A DNA stretch of 64,000 nt from Mycobacterium rhizamassiliense (GTDB taxonomy: Bacteria; Actinomycetota; Actinomycetes; Mycobacteriales; Mycobacteriaceae), in assembly GCF_900157375.1 (NCBI RefSeq), contig NZ_LT721901.1, positions 310,001-374,000 of the forward strand. Reading direction: 5' to 3'. A program made the translations under genes and the position numbers. How positions within the stretch are numbered: position 1 is the stretch's first letter; each line of letters begins with the position of its first letter. Below, in pieces: positions 1 to 8,340 of the stretch. Below the pieces are notes generated by a model. That model saw only the letters and a program-made list of their open reading frames with translations. It was not told the origin of the DNA and did no database searches.

Positions 1-6
1 GGTGAG

Positions 7-306
7 TTAGTACACGTCGCGGATGATCGTGGTGCGGCGGATCTCCAGCCGCAGGCGCTCGCGCAGGCCCTCGGGGGCCCTGTCGCCGCTGCACTTGGTG
101 GCGATCAGTGCCTTGAACTGCTCCTCGATGCCGAATATCCGCAGGCAGGGCGGGCATTCGTCGAGGTGCTGCTTGAGCTTTTGCCGCGTCTCCGGCGTGC
201 ATTCGCCGTCGAGCAGCGTCCATACCTCGGCAATCAGTTCGGCGCACTCGGCCTTCATCTGCGGGGTGGCGGCCGCCGAGGCGTCACCGGGTGAAATCTC
301 GCTCAT
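7..306 (-). CDS. rshA: Anti-sigma factor RshA (zinc-binding, redox-sensing)
   Basis: Small cytoplasmic anti-sigma factor expected to bind SigH under reducing conditions and release it when its thiols are oxidised. The 99-residue protein has the ZAS signature HX3CX2C at H47-C51-C54, with further cysteines at C21, C36 and C72. The C-terminal half closely resembles M. tuberculosis RshA (Rv3221A). The ATG overlaps the sigH stop by four bases (ATGA), so the pair is translationally coupled, and a good Shine-Dalgarno (GAGGAGG) lies 6-7 bases upstream of this start. The gene is complete; the six bases beyond its stop hold nothing interpretable. Confidence 0.95.
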   Translation of the reverse strand: MSEISPGDASAAATPQMKAECAELIAEVWTLLDGECTPETRQKLKQHLDECPPCLRIFGIEEQFKALIATKCSGDRAPEGLRERLRLEIRRTTIIRDVY

Positions 307-962
307 GACGACACCTCCTCGTGCGTCTGCTGCCCGCGGGTGAAGCCCCGCTCCTTGGCCACATCGGCCAATAGACTACGCAACTGTCGCCTGCCTCGAT
401 GCAGCCTCGACATCACGGTTCCGATCGGCGTGTCCATGATCTGGGCGATCTCCTTGTACGGGAAACCCTCGACGTCGGCGTAGTAGACGGCCATCCGGAA
501 CTCTTCGGGCAGGGCCTGCAGGGCCGCCTTGATCTCGGTGTCCGGCAGCGCCTCCAGGGCCTCGACCTCGGCCGAGCGCAGCCCGGTCGACGTGTGTTCT
601 GCGTTGGCGGCCAGCTGCCAGTCGGTGATTGCCTCGGTTGGGTATTCCGCAGGCTGGCGCTGTTTCTTGCGGTAGCTGTTGATGTAGGTGTTGGTCAGGA
701 TCCGGTACAGCCAGGCCTTCAGGTTGGTGCCGGCGCGGAACGACCGGAAGCCCGCGTAGGCCTTGACCATCGTTTCCTGCAGCAGGTCCTCGGCGTCGGC
801 GGGGTTGCGCGTCATGCGCAGCGCGCCGCCGTAGAGCTGGTCCAGCAGCGGAATCGCGTCGCGCTCGAAGCGCGCCGTCAATTCCGCGTCGCTCTCCGGC
901 GGCAGCTCGACCTCGGGCAACTCGGGCTGGGCTCCGTCTCGTCGATCTTCGGGATCATCCAT
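303..962 (-). CDS. sigH: ECF RNA polymerase sigma factor SigH
   Basis: Group 4 sigma factor that directs transcription of thioredoxin, mycothiol and heat/oxidative stress genes in mycobacteria. Region 2 ([14 protein letters not shown]) and region 4 (the helix-turn-helix ending in [18 protein letters not shown]) are near identical to M. tuberculosis SigH (Rv3223c, 216 residues). The frame stays open far upstream, but homology begins just before [11 protein letters not shown], so I place the start at the ATG at 962 (219 residues, MDDPEDRR...), with an AGAAGGG about 13 bases upstream. It is the first gene of a two-gene unit with rshA, and a candidate SigH-type promoter lies about 170 bases upstream, implying autoregulation. 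The N-terminal tail before residue 25 is the variable part. Confidence 0.95.
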   Translation of the reverse strand: MDDPEDRRDGAQPELPEVELPPESDAELTARFERDAIPLLDQLYGGALRMTRNPADAEDLLQETMVKAYAGFRSFRAGTNLKAWLYRILTNTYINSYRKKQRQPAEYPTEAITDWQLAANAEHTSTGLRSAEVEALEALPDTEIKAALQALPEEFRMAVYYADVEGFPYKEIAQIMDTPIGTVMSRLHRGRRQLRSLLADVAKERGFTRGQQTHEEVSS

Positions 963-1134
963 CTCGATTAACACGGTCCCTTCTGTTGCGGCGTCGCCGG
1001 ACAGCATCGCCAGCGATACCGGACGCGCATAGATCGTCGCCGTTGACACCCGACTGCCTCCTCCCAATCTAAAGGCTGGGACCGACACCGTCTGCCCGGG
1101 TCTGCCCACGTCTGTTTCAGAGACCGACAGAATC

Positions 1135-1161
1135 AACGGCGCGAGGCAAGCTGCTATTTCC
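1135..1161 (-). promoter_or_regulatory. Candidate SigH-dependent promoter of sigH
   Basis: Read on the minus strand, GGAAAT is followed by 17 bases and CGTTGAT. This fits the published mycobacterial SigH/SigE-type consensus (GGAA-Y/N-A, 16-18 base spacer, CGTT) with one deviation in the -35 box. It points into sigH, leaving a leader of roughly 165 bases. Autoregulation of sigH is established in mycobacteria; that this is the element used is inference. Confidence 0.55.
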
Positions 1162-1188
1162 GGCGCCGACGGCGGGCAGCGCGGTCCC

Positions 1189-1206
1189 CCCAACCGACCG
1201 GTTGGG
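1189..1206. promoter_or_regulatory. Inverted repeat upstream of the HSDL2-type SDR
   Basis: CCCAACCG, two bases (AC), then CGGTTGGG: eight-base perfect arms, 21 bases before the ATG at 1228. Size and symmetry are those of a TetR-type operator. No TetR gene is adjacent, so the regulator is unknown. Confidence 0.45.
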
Positions 1207-1227
1207 ACCGGGCGTTAATGTGGCGCC

Positions 1228-2076
1228 ATGTCCCTGAATGGCAAGACCATGTTCATCTCCGGCGCCAGCCGCGGTATCGGCCTGGCAATCGCCAAACGCG
1301 CAGCGCAGGACGGCGCCAACATCGCGCTGATCGCCAAGACCGCCGAGCCACACCCGAAACTGCCGGGAACGGTCTACACCGCCGCCAAGGAGCTCGAGGA
1401 GGCCGGCGGCCAGGCGCTGCCGATCGTCGGGGACGTCCGCGAGCCGGACTCCGTCGAGGCCGCGGTGGCCAAGGCCGTCGAGCAGTTCGGCGGCATCGAC
1501 ATCTGCGTCAACAACGCGTCGGCGATCAACCTGGGCTCCATCTCCGAGGTGCCGATGAAGCGCTTCGACCTGATGAACGGCATCCAGGTGCGCGGCACGT
1601 ACGCCGTCTCCCAAGCCTGCCTTCCGCACCTGAAGGGCCGGGAGAACCCGCACGTCCTGACGCTGTCGCCGCCGGTGCTGCTGGACAGCAAGTGGCTCAA
1701 GCCGACCGCGTACATGATGGCGAAGTTCGGCATGACGCTGTGCGCGCTCGGGATCGCCGAGGAGATGCGCGAGGAGGGCATCGCGTCGAACACGCTGTGG
1801 CCGCGCACGCTAGTGGCCACCGCCGCGGTGCAGAACCTGCTCGGCGGCGACGAGGCGATGGGCCGGGCCCGCAAGCCGGAGGTGTACTCCGACGCGGCCT
1901 ACGTCATCCTCAACAAGCCCGCCCGCGAATTCACCGGCAACACGCTGCTGTGCGAGGACGTGCTGCTCGACTCCGGGGTCACCGACCTGTCGGTGTACGA
2001 CTGCATCCCGGGATCCAAACTGGGCGAAGACTTTTGGGTCGAGGGCGTCAACCCGCCGGGGTACTCGGGTCCCTAG
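1228..2076 (+). CDS. SDR family oxidoreductase, HSDL2-like (Rv3224 homologue)
   Basis: NAD(P)-dependent short-chain dehydrogenase of 282 residues, the same length as recalled for M. tuberculosis Rv3224. Visible motifs are the Rossmann glycine loop (SGASRGIG, near residue 11), the NNAS structural motif and the YxxxK catalytic pair in TAYMMAK. The AKTAEPHPKLPGTVY stretch after strand 2 is typical of the hydroxysteroid dehydrogenase-like 2 (HSDL2) subgroup, whose substrate is usually a lipid or acyl derivative but is not defined here. It is divergent from sigH, single, and preceded by an operator-like inverted repeat. The start is the ATG after a short leader. Confidence 0.9.
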   Translation: MSLNGKTMFISGASRGIGLAIAKRAAQDGANIALIAKTAEPHPKLPGTVYTAAKELEEAGGQALPIVGDVREPDSVEAAVAKAVEQFGGIDICVNNASAINLGSISEVPMKRFDLMNGIQVRGTYAVSQACLPHLKGRENPHVLTLSPPVLLDSKWLKPTAYMMAKFGMTLCALGIAEEMREEGIASNTLWPRTLVATAAVQNLLGGDEAMGRARKPEVYSDAAYVILNKPAREFTGNTLLCEDVLLDSGVTDLSVYDCIPGSKLGEDFWVEGVNPPGYSGP

Positions 2077-2088
2077 GAGGGCCCGTAA

Positions 2089-2973
2089 TCAGCCCTTGGC
2101 GAGGGTGAACTGCGCGACGTCGGTGTAGCCCTCGCGGAACAGATCCGCGCAACCGGTCAGGTACTTCATGTACCGGTCGTACACCTCTTGCGACTGAATC
2201 GCGATGGCCTCGTCGCGACGCGCCTCGAGCGCGGCCGACCAGTTGTCGAGGGTGCGCGCGTAGTGCAGGCGCAACTGTTGCACGCGCTTGATGGTGAAGC
2301 CGGCGCGTTCCGCGTGCTCTTCGACGGTCTTGGCGGCGGGCAGGTCGCCGCCCGGAAAGATCTCCTCCATGATGAATTTCATGAACCGCAGCTTGGTCAT
2401 CGTGATCGGCAGGCCGCGGTCGGAGAACTCCTCGCGGCTGGGCTGAATGATGGTGTGCAGCAGCATCACGCCGTCGTCCGGAAGCGCCTCGTAGGCCATC
2501 TTGAAAAAGTCGGTGTAGCGGTCGCGGCCGAAGTGCTCGAAGGCGCCGATCGACACGATGCGGTCGACCTTCTCGCCGAACTGCTCCCAGCCCTGCAGTA
2601 GCACCCGCTTGCTCCGCGGGGACGAATGCTCGTCCAGGCGCCGCTGGACGTGTGCCTGCTGATTGCGGCTCAGCGTCAGGCCGACGACGTTGGCGTCGTA
2701 TTGCTCGAGTCCGCGGACAACCGTGGTGCCCCACCCGCAGCCGATGTCGAGCAGCGTCATCCCGGGCTGCAGGCCCAGCTTGCCCAGCGACAGGTCGACC
2801 TTGGCCAACTGCGCCTCCTCGAGCGTCATGTCGTCGCGCTCGAAGTACGCGCAGCTATAGGTGCGCGTCGGGTCCAGGAAGAGTGCAAAGAATTCGTCCG
2901 ACAGGTCGTAGTGCGCCTGCACGTCCTCGAAATGCGGCTTCAGGCCGGAATCTTCGCTTTTCTTTGACGACAA
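2089..2973 (-). CDS. Cyclopropane mycolic-acid synthase family methyltransferase
   Basis: S-adenosylmethionine-dependent methyltransferase of the CmaA/MmaA/PcaA family, which modifies double bases of meromycolate chains or other unsaturated acyl chains. It shows the family N-terminus (HFEDVQAHYDLSDEFFALF), the SAM loop LLDIGCGWG, the GAFEHFG active-site segment and the C-terminal YMKYLTGC. I prefer the TTG start at 2973 (294 residues), close to the family length of about 287 and preceded by AAAGG at a seven-base gap; an upstream frame to 3048 would add an unrelated basic tail. Which family member it is (cyclopropanation, methoxy or methyl branch) cannot be read from sequence alone. It stands alone, convergent with the SDR at 1228-2076. 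Confidence 0.88.
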   Translation of the reverse strand: MSSKKSEDSGLKPHFEDVQAHYDLSDEFFALFLDPTRTYSCAYFERDDMTLEEAQLAKVDLSLGKLGLQPGMTLLDIGCGWGTTVVRGLEQYDANVVGLTLSRNQQAHVQRRLDEHSSPRSKRVLLQGWEQFGEKVDRIVSIGAFEHFGRDRYTDFFKMAYEALPDDGVMLLHTIIQPSREEFSDRGLPITMTKLRFMKFIMEEIFPGGDLPAAKTVEEHAERAGFTIKRVQQLRLHYARTLDNWSAALEARRDEAIAIQSQEVYDRYMKYLTGCADLFREGYTDVAQFTLAKG

Positions 2974-3271
2974 GGCACAACCTTTGGCAGTGAGATTTAA
3001 GTGGACTTTGCGCGACGGGCGATCGGCGTTTGATCGACTTGCCGGCAACTCAGTCTATCTGACGCGGTGCGGCGCCCTTCCGGCAAACTTCTCCAGCCCC
3101 GTCGAGAACCCGCTCCGACCGGCCGAGCACAGGCATCATCTGTACCGATATCGCACACACCCGGCACCGGACCTCACATCCAGCAAACGGATGCGCCCCG
3201 GGACAACACACAACGCCAGCCGCTTGGCGGCCGGCGTTGTGCTGCAGGGGGTTACAGTCCAGCGGCTTGGA
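2974..3271. other. Intergenic region with a hairpin
   Basis: About 300 bases between the cyclopropane synthase start and the hdeD-like stop. It holds the upstream region of the synthase and the stem-loop at 3209-3241. I see no convincing coding frame or RNA gene. Confidence 0.6.
3209..3241 (-). terminator. Stem-loop downstream of the HdeD-like gene
   Basis: CACAACGCC pairs with GGCGTTGTG, continued by four inner pairs after one mismatch, with a five-base loop. It starts 31 bases after the HdeD-like stop. On the minus strand it is followed by a U/G-rich stretch (TGTTGT) rather than a clean U-tract, common for mycobacterial terminators. Confidence 0.6.
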
Positions 3272-3847
3272 TCAGGCGGCGTGGGTCCGGCTGCGGACCT
3301 GGAACGCGCTGATCACGTCGACGATGCCGATGGCGATCAGCCAGCAGCCGGCGACCAGGGTCAGGACCGCGATCGAGTGCAGCGGCGCGACGATCAGCAC
3401 CGCGCCACCGATCACGATGACCAACCCGGACACCACCTGCCAGCCGCGGCCGGGCATGTGGTCCAGGGCCAGCGCCGCGGTGAGCAGCGTCATCCCGCGG
3501 AACAACCAGCTGATGCCGATCCAGATCGCCAACAGCGTAACCGCCTCGAATTCCTCACGGAAGCAGAAGAATCCAAGGATCAGCGACACGATGCCGGTGA
3601 TGAATGTCAGCACCCGCATCGCGGCGCCGGCATGCGAGCCGAAAGCCGCGAACACGTAGCCGACCCCGGAAACCACCAGGTAGATGCCGAACAGGACGCC
3701 GGCCACGAACAGGGTCTGTCCGGGCCAGGCCAGCACGATGACACCCAGCGCAATCGCCAGGATGCCGGTAAGGAGGAGCACTTGCCACGCACTGCGAGCA
3801 AGTGCCCGAAGAGGACCTTCGAAAACGGTGTCGTCGCGAGTAGTCAT
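3272..3847 (-). CDS. HdeD family (DUF308) membrane protein
   Basis: Predicted integral membrane protein of 191 residues with about six hydrophobic segments arranged in pairs (VLLLTGILAIALGVIVLAW, FVAGVLFGIYLVVSGVGYVF and so on), the repeat layout of HdeD/DUF308 proteins. HdeD is linked to acid resistance in enterobacteria; in mycobacteria the role is not established. The start is the ATG at 3847 (MTTRDDTVFEGP); the frame continues upstream but without membrane character. Single gene, followed by a hairpin. Confidence 0.85.
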   Translation of the reverse strand: MTTRDDTVFEGPLRALARSAWQVLLLTGILAIALGVIVLAWPGQTLFVAGVLFGIYLVVSGVGYVFAAFGSHAGAAMRVLTFITGIVSLILGFFCFREEFEAVTLLAIWIGISWLFRGMTLLTAALALDHMPGRGWQVVSGLVIVIGGAVLIVAPLHSIAVLTLVAGCWLIAIGIVDVISAFQVRSRTHAA

Positions 3848-3946
3848 CTCAACATCATTCGCCGCAATGGTGTAAACAAAATGTCCGCAGCGACACGATT
3901 CAGTATCGCGACCGGGTAACAAAAAAGGCCCACGGTAGCCTGCACG

Positions 3947-5371
3947 GTGAATATGAGTACCGCAGTGGTGGTCGGCAGTGGGCCCAACGGGCTTGCCGCG
4001 GCCGTCTGCCTGGCCGCCAAGGGCGTGCAGGTCACGGTGCTCGAGGCGGCCGATCAGGTCGGCGGCGGCACCCGCAGCGGCGAGGCGATTGTTCCCGGTC
4101 TGCTGCACGACGACTGCTCGGCGATTCACCCGATGGCCGTCGGCTCGCGCTTTCTGCGCGGCTTCAATCTTCAACGGTACGGATTGTCGTGGCGGTGGCC
4201 GGAAATCGACTGCGTGCATCCCCTCGACGACGGCAGCGCCGGCGTGCTGCACCGCTCCGTGGAGCAGACGGCGGCCGGCCTCGGCAGCGACGGCACCCGG
4301 TGGCGGCTGGCGTTCGGCTATCCGGCCGCGCAGTTCGACGCGCTGTCCGAGGACATCATGGGCCCGCTGCTGCGAATGCCGCACCACCCGCTGAAGCTGG
4401 CCCGGTTCGGGGCGCCCACGGTGCTTCCGGCGTCGGCGTTCGCCCGGGTGTTCCAGACGGAGCAAGCGCGGGCGCTGTTCGGCGGCGTTGCGGCCCACGC
4501 CTTTCGGCCGCTGCACTACCCGATGACGTCGGCGATCGGGATGGGCATCCTGGTGGCCGGCCACCGGCACGGCTGGCCGGTGGCCGCGGGTGGATCGCAG
4601 GCGATCGCGACGGCCCTGGTCACGCTGCTGGGCGATTTGGGCGGCACGGTGGAGACCGGCGTGTGCGTCACGACCGCGTCGCAGCTGCCGCAGGCCGACG
4701 TCACGCTGTTCGACCTGGCGCCAAGCGCGGTCGCCGGTATCCTGGGAGGCCGCCTGCCGCAACGGGTTTCGCGATCGTTCAGTAGCTTTCGCCGCGGGCC
4801 CGGCGCATTCAAGGTCGATTTCGCCGTCGAGGGTGGGGTGCCGTGGACGAACCCCGACGCGCGCCGGGCGGGCACCGTGCACCTGGCCGGCGACTACGCC
4901 GAACTCGCCGCCACCGAGCGCGACGTCCACGCCGGGCGGATGCCGGCGCGCCCGTTCGTCTTGGTGGGCCAGCAGTATCTGGCCGATCCGCAACGCTCGG
5001 TAGGCAATACGCATCCGGTGTGGACCTACGCGCACGTCCCCAACGGCTACACCGTCGACGCGACCGAGGCGATCGTCGCCCAGATCGAACGGTTCGCGCC
5101 CGGCTTCCGAGACCGCATCGTCGGGCAGGCGGTGCGTTCGGCGACGCAGCTGGCCGCCTACAACGCCAACTACGTCGGCGGCGACATCATGACCGGCGCC
5201 AAGGACATCCGGCAGCTGGTCTTCGGGCCACGAATCACGCTGTCGCCGTACGAGGTTGGGATACCGGGCATGTACATCTGCTCGGCGGCCACCCCGCCGG
5301 GCCCCGGCGCGCACGGCATGTGCGGCGCCAACGCAGCCCACCTGGCTCTGGACTACCTGAAGCGCGCCTAG
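3947..5371 (+). CDS. Phytoene desaturase-like FAD-dependent oxidoreductase
   Basis: NAD(P)/FAD-dependent oxidoreductase of 474 residues in the phytoene dehydrogenase/PYROXD2-like group. The N-terminal dinucleotide-binding motif VVVGSGPNGLAAAVCLAAKG and the following VLEAADQVGGGTRSGE are clear; the C-terminal PPGPGAHGMCGANAAHLAL resembles the second FAD-contacting motif of this family. The GTG at 3947 and the ATG at 3953 are both usable starts. No other carotenoid gene (crtB, crtE) is nearby, so a carotenoid role is not supported; the substrate is unknown. Its stop overlaps the stop of the convergent dehydrogenase. Confidence 0.88.
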   Translation: MNMSTAVVVGSGPNGLAAAVCLAAKGVQVTVLEAADQVGGGTRSGEAIVPGLLHDDCSAIHPMAVGSRFLRGFNLQRYGLSWRWPEIDCVHPLDDGSAGVLHRSVEQTAAGLGSDGTRWRLAFGYPAAQFDALSEDIMGPLLRMPHHPLKLARFGAPTVLPASAFARVFQTEQARALFGGVAAHAFRPLHYPMTSAIGMGILVAGHRHGWPVAAGGSQAIATALVTLLGDLGGTVETGVCVTTASQLPQADVTLFDLAPSAVAGILGGRLPQRVSRSFSSFRRGPGAFKVDFAVEGGVPWTNPDARRAGTVHLAGDYAELAATERDVHAGRMPARPFVLVGQQYLADPQRSVGNTHPVWTYAHVPNGYTVDATEAIVAQIERFAPGFRDRIVGQAVRSATQLAAYNANYVGGDIMTGAKDIRQLVFGPRITLSPYEVGIPGMYICSAATPPGPGAHGMCGANAAHLALDYLKRA

Positions 5372-6396
5372 AACGTCACCACCACTTTGTCGGCCGCACC
5401 GGGGGTGCTGGCCATCTCGAGCGCCTCGCCGACGTGAGCGAATCCGATCGTGTGGCTGACGATCATCGCGTATCTCTCCCAGTTCGCGACGATGTCCTTG
5501 GTGACCTCGAAGATCTCGTCCGGGTAGCCCATGCTGCCGACGATGGTGATCTCGTTGCTCATCACGTTGACGAACTCGACGGGCACCGGTTCCTTGTGCA
5601 CGCCAACGATTCCGAGCGTGGCCCCCTTCTGGGCGGCGGCCAGGGCGGTGTTGACGACGGCGGGCACGCCCGCGGCGTCGAGGTAGATGTTGGTGCCTGC
5701 GCGCCGGGAGAACCCGGAAATTCCGGACTCCCCCTCGCCGTGCAGTTCGATCAGGCGGGCGACGACGTCCTCGTCGGCGGAGTTGATGACGGCGTCGGCG
5801 CCGATCTGCAGCGCCTTGTCCAGGCGCGCGGGAATCAGGTCGACGACCACGACGTGGCTCACGCCAAGGGATTTGAAGGCCAGCGTGGCCCCCAGCCCGA
5901 TCGGTCCCGCGCCGAAGATGACGACCTTGTCCGACGCCTTCGGCTTGCACTGGTTGGCACCGTGGCGGGCGACGGCCATCGGCTCGTTGAGCGCGGCGAC
6001 CTCCCACGGGATGTGGCTCGGGATGACCTCGAGACTCTTTCCCCGAACGGCATTTTCGATCAACAGGAAATCGGCGAGCGCCCCGGCCGCTCCCCCGTTG
6101 CCGATGATGTTGCCCGGCGTCGCCATCGGGTTGATGACGACGTGGTCGCCGACGGCGATGCCCGACACGTTCGCGCCCACCTCGACGACCTCGCCCGCGG
6201 GCTCGTGGCCCAGGGGCGTGTGCCCCTGGCGCGGCGGGATGCCGCCGATGGTGATGTAAAAGGCGTCGGAGCCGCAGATTCCGCACGCGCGCATCGCGAC
6301 CAGCACGTCGTCCGGGCCGGGCTGCGGGTGGTCGGCGTCGAGCACCTCGGCCTTGCCTGGGCCGGTGACAGTGGCCACTTTCATCGACGCCGTCAT
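5368..6396 (-). CDS. Zinc-type medium-chain alcohol dehydrogenase
   Basis: Medium-chain dehydrogenase/reductase of 342 residues. It has the catalytic-zinc motifs GICGSD and GHEPAGEVVEVG, a conserved NEPMAV segment and a Rossmann motif (VVIFGAGPIGLGAT). The four-cysteine structural zinc lobe of classical alcohol dehydrogenases is missing: the equivalent stretch (INPMATPGNIIGNGG) has no Cys. The ATG at 6396 overlaps the sulfotransferase stop by four bases (ATGA), so it is the last gene of the four-gene minus-strand unit starting at 9581. Oxidation or reduction of an alcohol/ketone intermediate shared with its SDR neighbours is a reasonable guess. Confidence 0.9.
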   Translation of the reverse strand: MTASMKVATVTGPGKAEVLDADHPQPGPDDVLVAMRACGICGSDAFYITIGGIPPRQGHTPLGHEPAGEVVEVGANVSGIAVGDHVVINPMATPGNIIGNGGAAGALADFLLIENAVRGKSLEVIPSHIPWEVAALNEPMAVARHGANQCKPKASDKVVIFGAGPIGLGATLAFKSLGVSHVVVVDLIPARLDKALQIGADAVINSADEDVVARLIELHGEGESGISGFSRRAGTNIYLDAAGVPAVVNTALAAAQKGATLGIVGVHKEPVPVEFVNVMSNEITIVGSMGYPDEIFEVTKDIVANWERYAMIVSHTIGFAHVGEALEMASTPGAADKVVVTF

Positions 6397-7586
6397 GGCG
6401 TGGCCTCCAATTCGATGTCGAAGGTGTCCAGGTATTCGGCGAAGACCGGCTGGAGCTGCTCGACGGTCAGGCCGTATTGGTCGAGGCTGTACGAGTTGAG
6501 GCCGAACACGTCCTGCGGATGCTCGGCAAGCCAATTGCGCATGCGCGCTTCGGTTTCGGCGGGCAGCGGCTCGTCGGCCCACGCGTAGAGGCGGCGCATG
6601 ACGTCCACCGGGTCGCGCATCATCTCGTGGTAGTACATGTGGAAGAAGCGCTCGTCGCCGATGCGGTCGCGCGCCCGCAGCGGCCGGTCCACGTGATAGC
6701 CCATCTGCCACATGGCGTTGCGCCCCATGGCTTCCAGATCGACGGCGTCGGGTTGATGCGTCATCCCCTTCGGCAGCTTCCACAGGTTGGCCAGCGACCC
6801 CGTCGCCTTGTACGGGTCGCGGTGCGCCCACACCAGCCGCGCGTCGGGGAACACCTTCAGCAGCGCCTCGATGTGCACCGAATGCGACGGCATCTTCAGG
6901 CTCCAGGAGCCCGGCGCGGTGGATTGCAGCACCTGCAGGTAGCGCTTCTGATATTCGTAGGTGCTCGTCATGTCGGTCTCGTCGAACAGCCACTCGGAGT
7001 AGCGCGGGGTGGACAGGAACGAGTCCCAGGACAGGCCCTTGAAGTCCTGGTTGTGGATGAACATGTCCTCGGTCGGGCCGTCGGCGTCTTCCCAGTGCGG
7101 CAGAGGTACTTTCGCCTGCTTGACCATCTGAAGGATCTTGCCCTGTTCCTCCAGCAGGGCCAGGCACCGCGGGTCGGTGCGCAGCGTCTCGGTGGTGGCC
7201 GGCGGGATCGGGTCCACGCACTGCCAGTGCAGCAGCGAGCGCCGCGTGGGGTCCTGGTCGAGCAGATAGCTGATCACCGTCGTGCCGGTGCGCGGCATGC
7301 CGAGCACGACCAGGGGCCGCTCGACGGGCGCGTCCAGCACCTCGGGATGCTGCTGAATGTAGTCGTGGACCTGCATGCGCCGGCCCAGGGCGTCGGTGGC
7401 GTCGCCCAAAATGCGTTCGCGGCCGAACGGCGTGAACGCCGACGACGTGTTGAGGTCCTCCAGCATGACGACGAGCCCGTCACGCCAAGAGTCGGAATCG
7501 ATTTCGGACAGGCCGGTGCGTTGCGCGGCCAGCTTGAAGACGTCGTCCGGCGTCGCGATGTTGGCTAATTCATTCACGTCGTTCAT
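6393..7586 (-). CDS. PAPS-dependent sulfotransferase family protein
   Basis: Sulfotransferase (Sulfotransfer_3 type, like mycobacterial Stf proteins) of 397 residues. The PAPS 5'-phosphosulfate loop is VVLGMPRTGTT near residues 93-103, and the 3'-phosphate-binding region is LVWAHRDPYKATGS. A regular family length and full C-terminus suggest a working enzyme that transfers sulfate from PAPS to an alcohol or lipid. It sits between a dehydrogenase (four-base overlap) and an SDR (four-base gap) in one unit with an alkylsulfatase-like hydrolase. The acceptor is unknown. Confidence 0.9.
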   Translation of the reverse strand: MNDVNELANIATPDDVFKLAAQRTGLSEIDSDSWRDGLVVMLEDLNTSSAFTPFGRERILGDATDALGRRMQVHDYIQQHPEVLDAPVERPLVVLGMPRTGTTVISYLLDQDPTRRSLLHWQCVDPIPPATTETLRTDPRCLALLEEQGKILQMVKQAKVPLPHWEDADGPTEDMFIHNQDFKGLSWDSFLSTPRYSEWLFDETDMTSTYEYQKRYLQVLQSTAPGSWSLKMPSHSVHIEALLKVFPDARLVWAHRDPYKATGSLANLWKLPKGMTHQPDAVDLEAMGRNAMWQMGYHVDRPLRARDRIGDERFFHMYYHEMMRDPVDVMRRLYAWADEPLPAETEARMRNWLAEHPQDVFGLNSYSLDQYGLTVEQLQPVFAEYLDTFDIELEATP

Positions 7587-7590
7587 GGCC

Positions 7591-8340
7591 CTAAACCGTC
7601 AGGTATCCGCCGTCGACGGCGATGGTGCTGCCGGTGATGTACGACGCCGCGTCGGTACACAGGAACAGCGTCGCCCCGGCGCAGTCCTGCGGTGTTCCCG
7701 GCCTGCCCAGCGGGGTGTGGAAGCCGATCTCGACGTCCATCACCTCAGGAATTCCCATGGCGGGGTGCGTCATTCGGGTGTCGATCAGGCCGGGCGCGAT
7801 GGCGTTGACCCGGATTCCGTCGTCGGCCCAGCGTCGGGACAGGTTCATCGTCAACGAGAGCAGGCCCATCTTCGAGGAGCCGTATCCGGGGACGAAGATC
7901 GCCGAGCGGAACGCCGACATCGAGACGACGCTGACGACGCTCGCACCGCCGGCGGCCTGGCTGGCCTTGAGCCGCTCGTGGCAGCGCATCGTCAACCGCA
8001 TGGGGCCCAACATGTTCTGCGTCACCGACGCGACGTAGCCGTCGGGGTCGTACTCGTCGCCCGCGGGGTACGGGCCGCCCGCGTTGTTGATCAGGATATC
8101 CAGTTCGCCGAGCGACTCCGCGAGGGCGTCGACGGAGCCGGCATCCTGAATGTGGCACTGGCGATAGGTGAAGTCACCGAGGTCCACATCGTCGTAGTCG
8201 GTGGTGGATTCGCGGGTGCCGGTCACCGTGACCGCGGCGCCGGCCTTGGCGAACTCGGCGGCGATCCCGTGGCCGATGCCACTGGTGCCGCCGGTCACCA
8301 GCACATTGGCGCCGGTGAAGTCGAAGCTCAGGCGGTTCAT
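7591..8340 (-). CDS. SDR family oxidoreductase
   Basis: Classical SDR of 249 residues: TGGTSGIG cofactor loop near residue 16, NNAGG, a catalytic Ser in SVVSMSAF, and Tyr/Lys in PGYGSSKMG, with the usual IDGGY-type ending (VDGGYLTV). The ATG at 8340 overlaps the stop of the upstream hydrolase by four bases (ATGA), so this is the second gene of the minus-strand unit. The substrate is not evident; the context implies an alcohol/ketone step on the molecule handled by the sulfotransferase and hydrolase. Confidence 0.9.
   Translation of the reverse strand: MNRLSFDFTGANVLVTGGTSGIGHGIAAEFAKAGAAVTVTGTRESTTDYDDVDLGDFTYRQCHIQDAGSVDALAESLGELDILINNAGGPYPAGDEYDPDGYVASVTQNMLGPMRLTMRCHERLKASQAAGGASVVSVVSMSAFRSAIFVPGYGSSKMGLLSLTMNLSRRWADDGIRVNAIAPGLIDTRMTHPAMGIPEVMDVEIGFHTPLGRPGTPQDCAGATLFLCTDAASYITGSTIAVDGGYLTV

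Noticed and set aside
3848..6286. Very long minus-strand open frame running upstream from the HdeD-like gene
   Set aside because: It lies opposite the phytoene-desaturase-like gene and overlaps the dehydrogenase in another frame; the translation is Arg/Gly/Ala-rich with no family resemblance, typical of antisense frames in GC-rich DNA.
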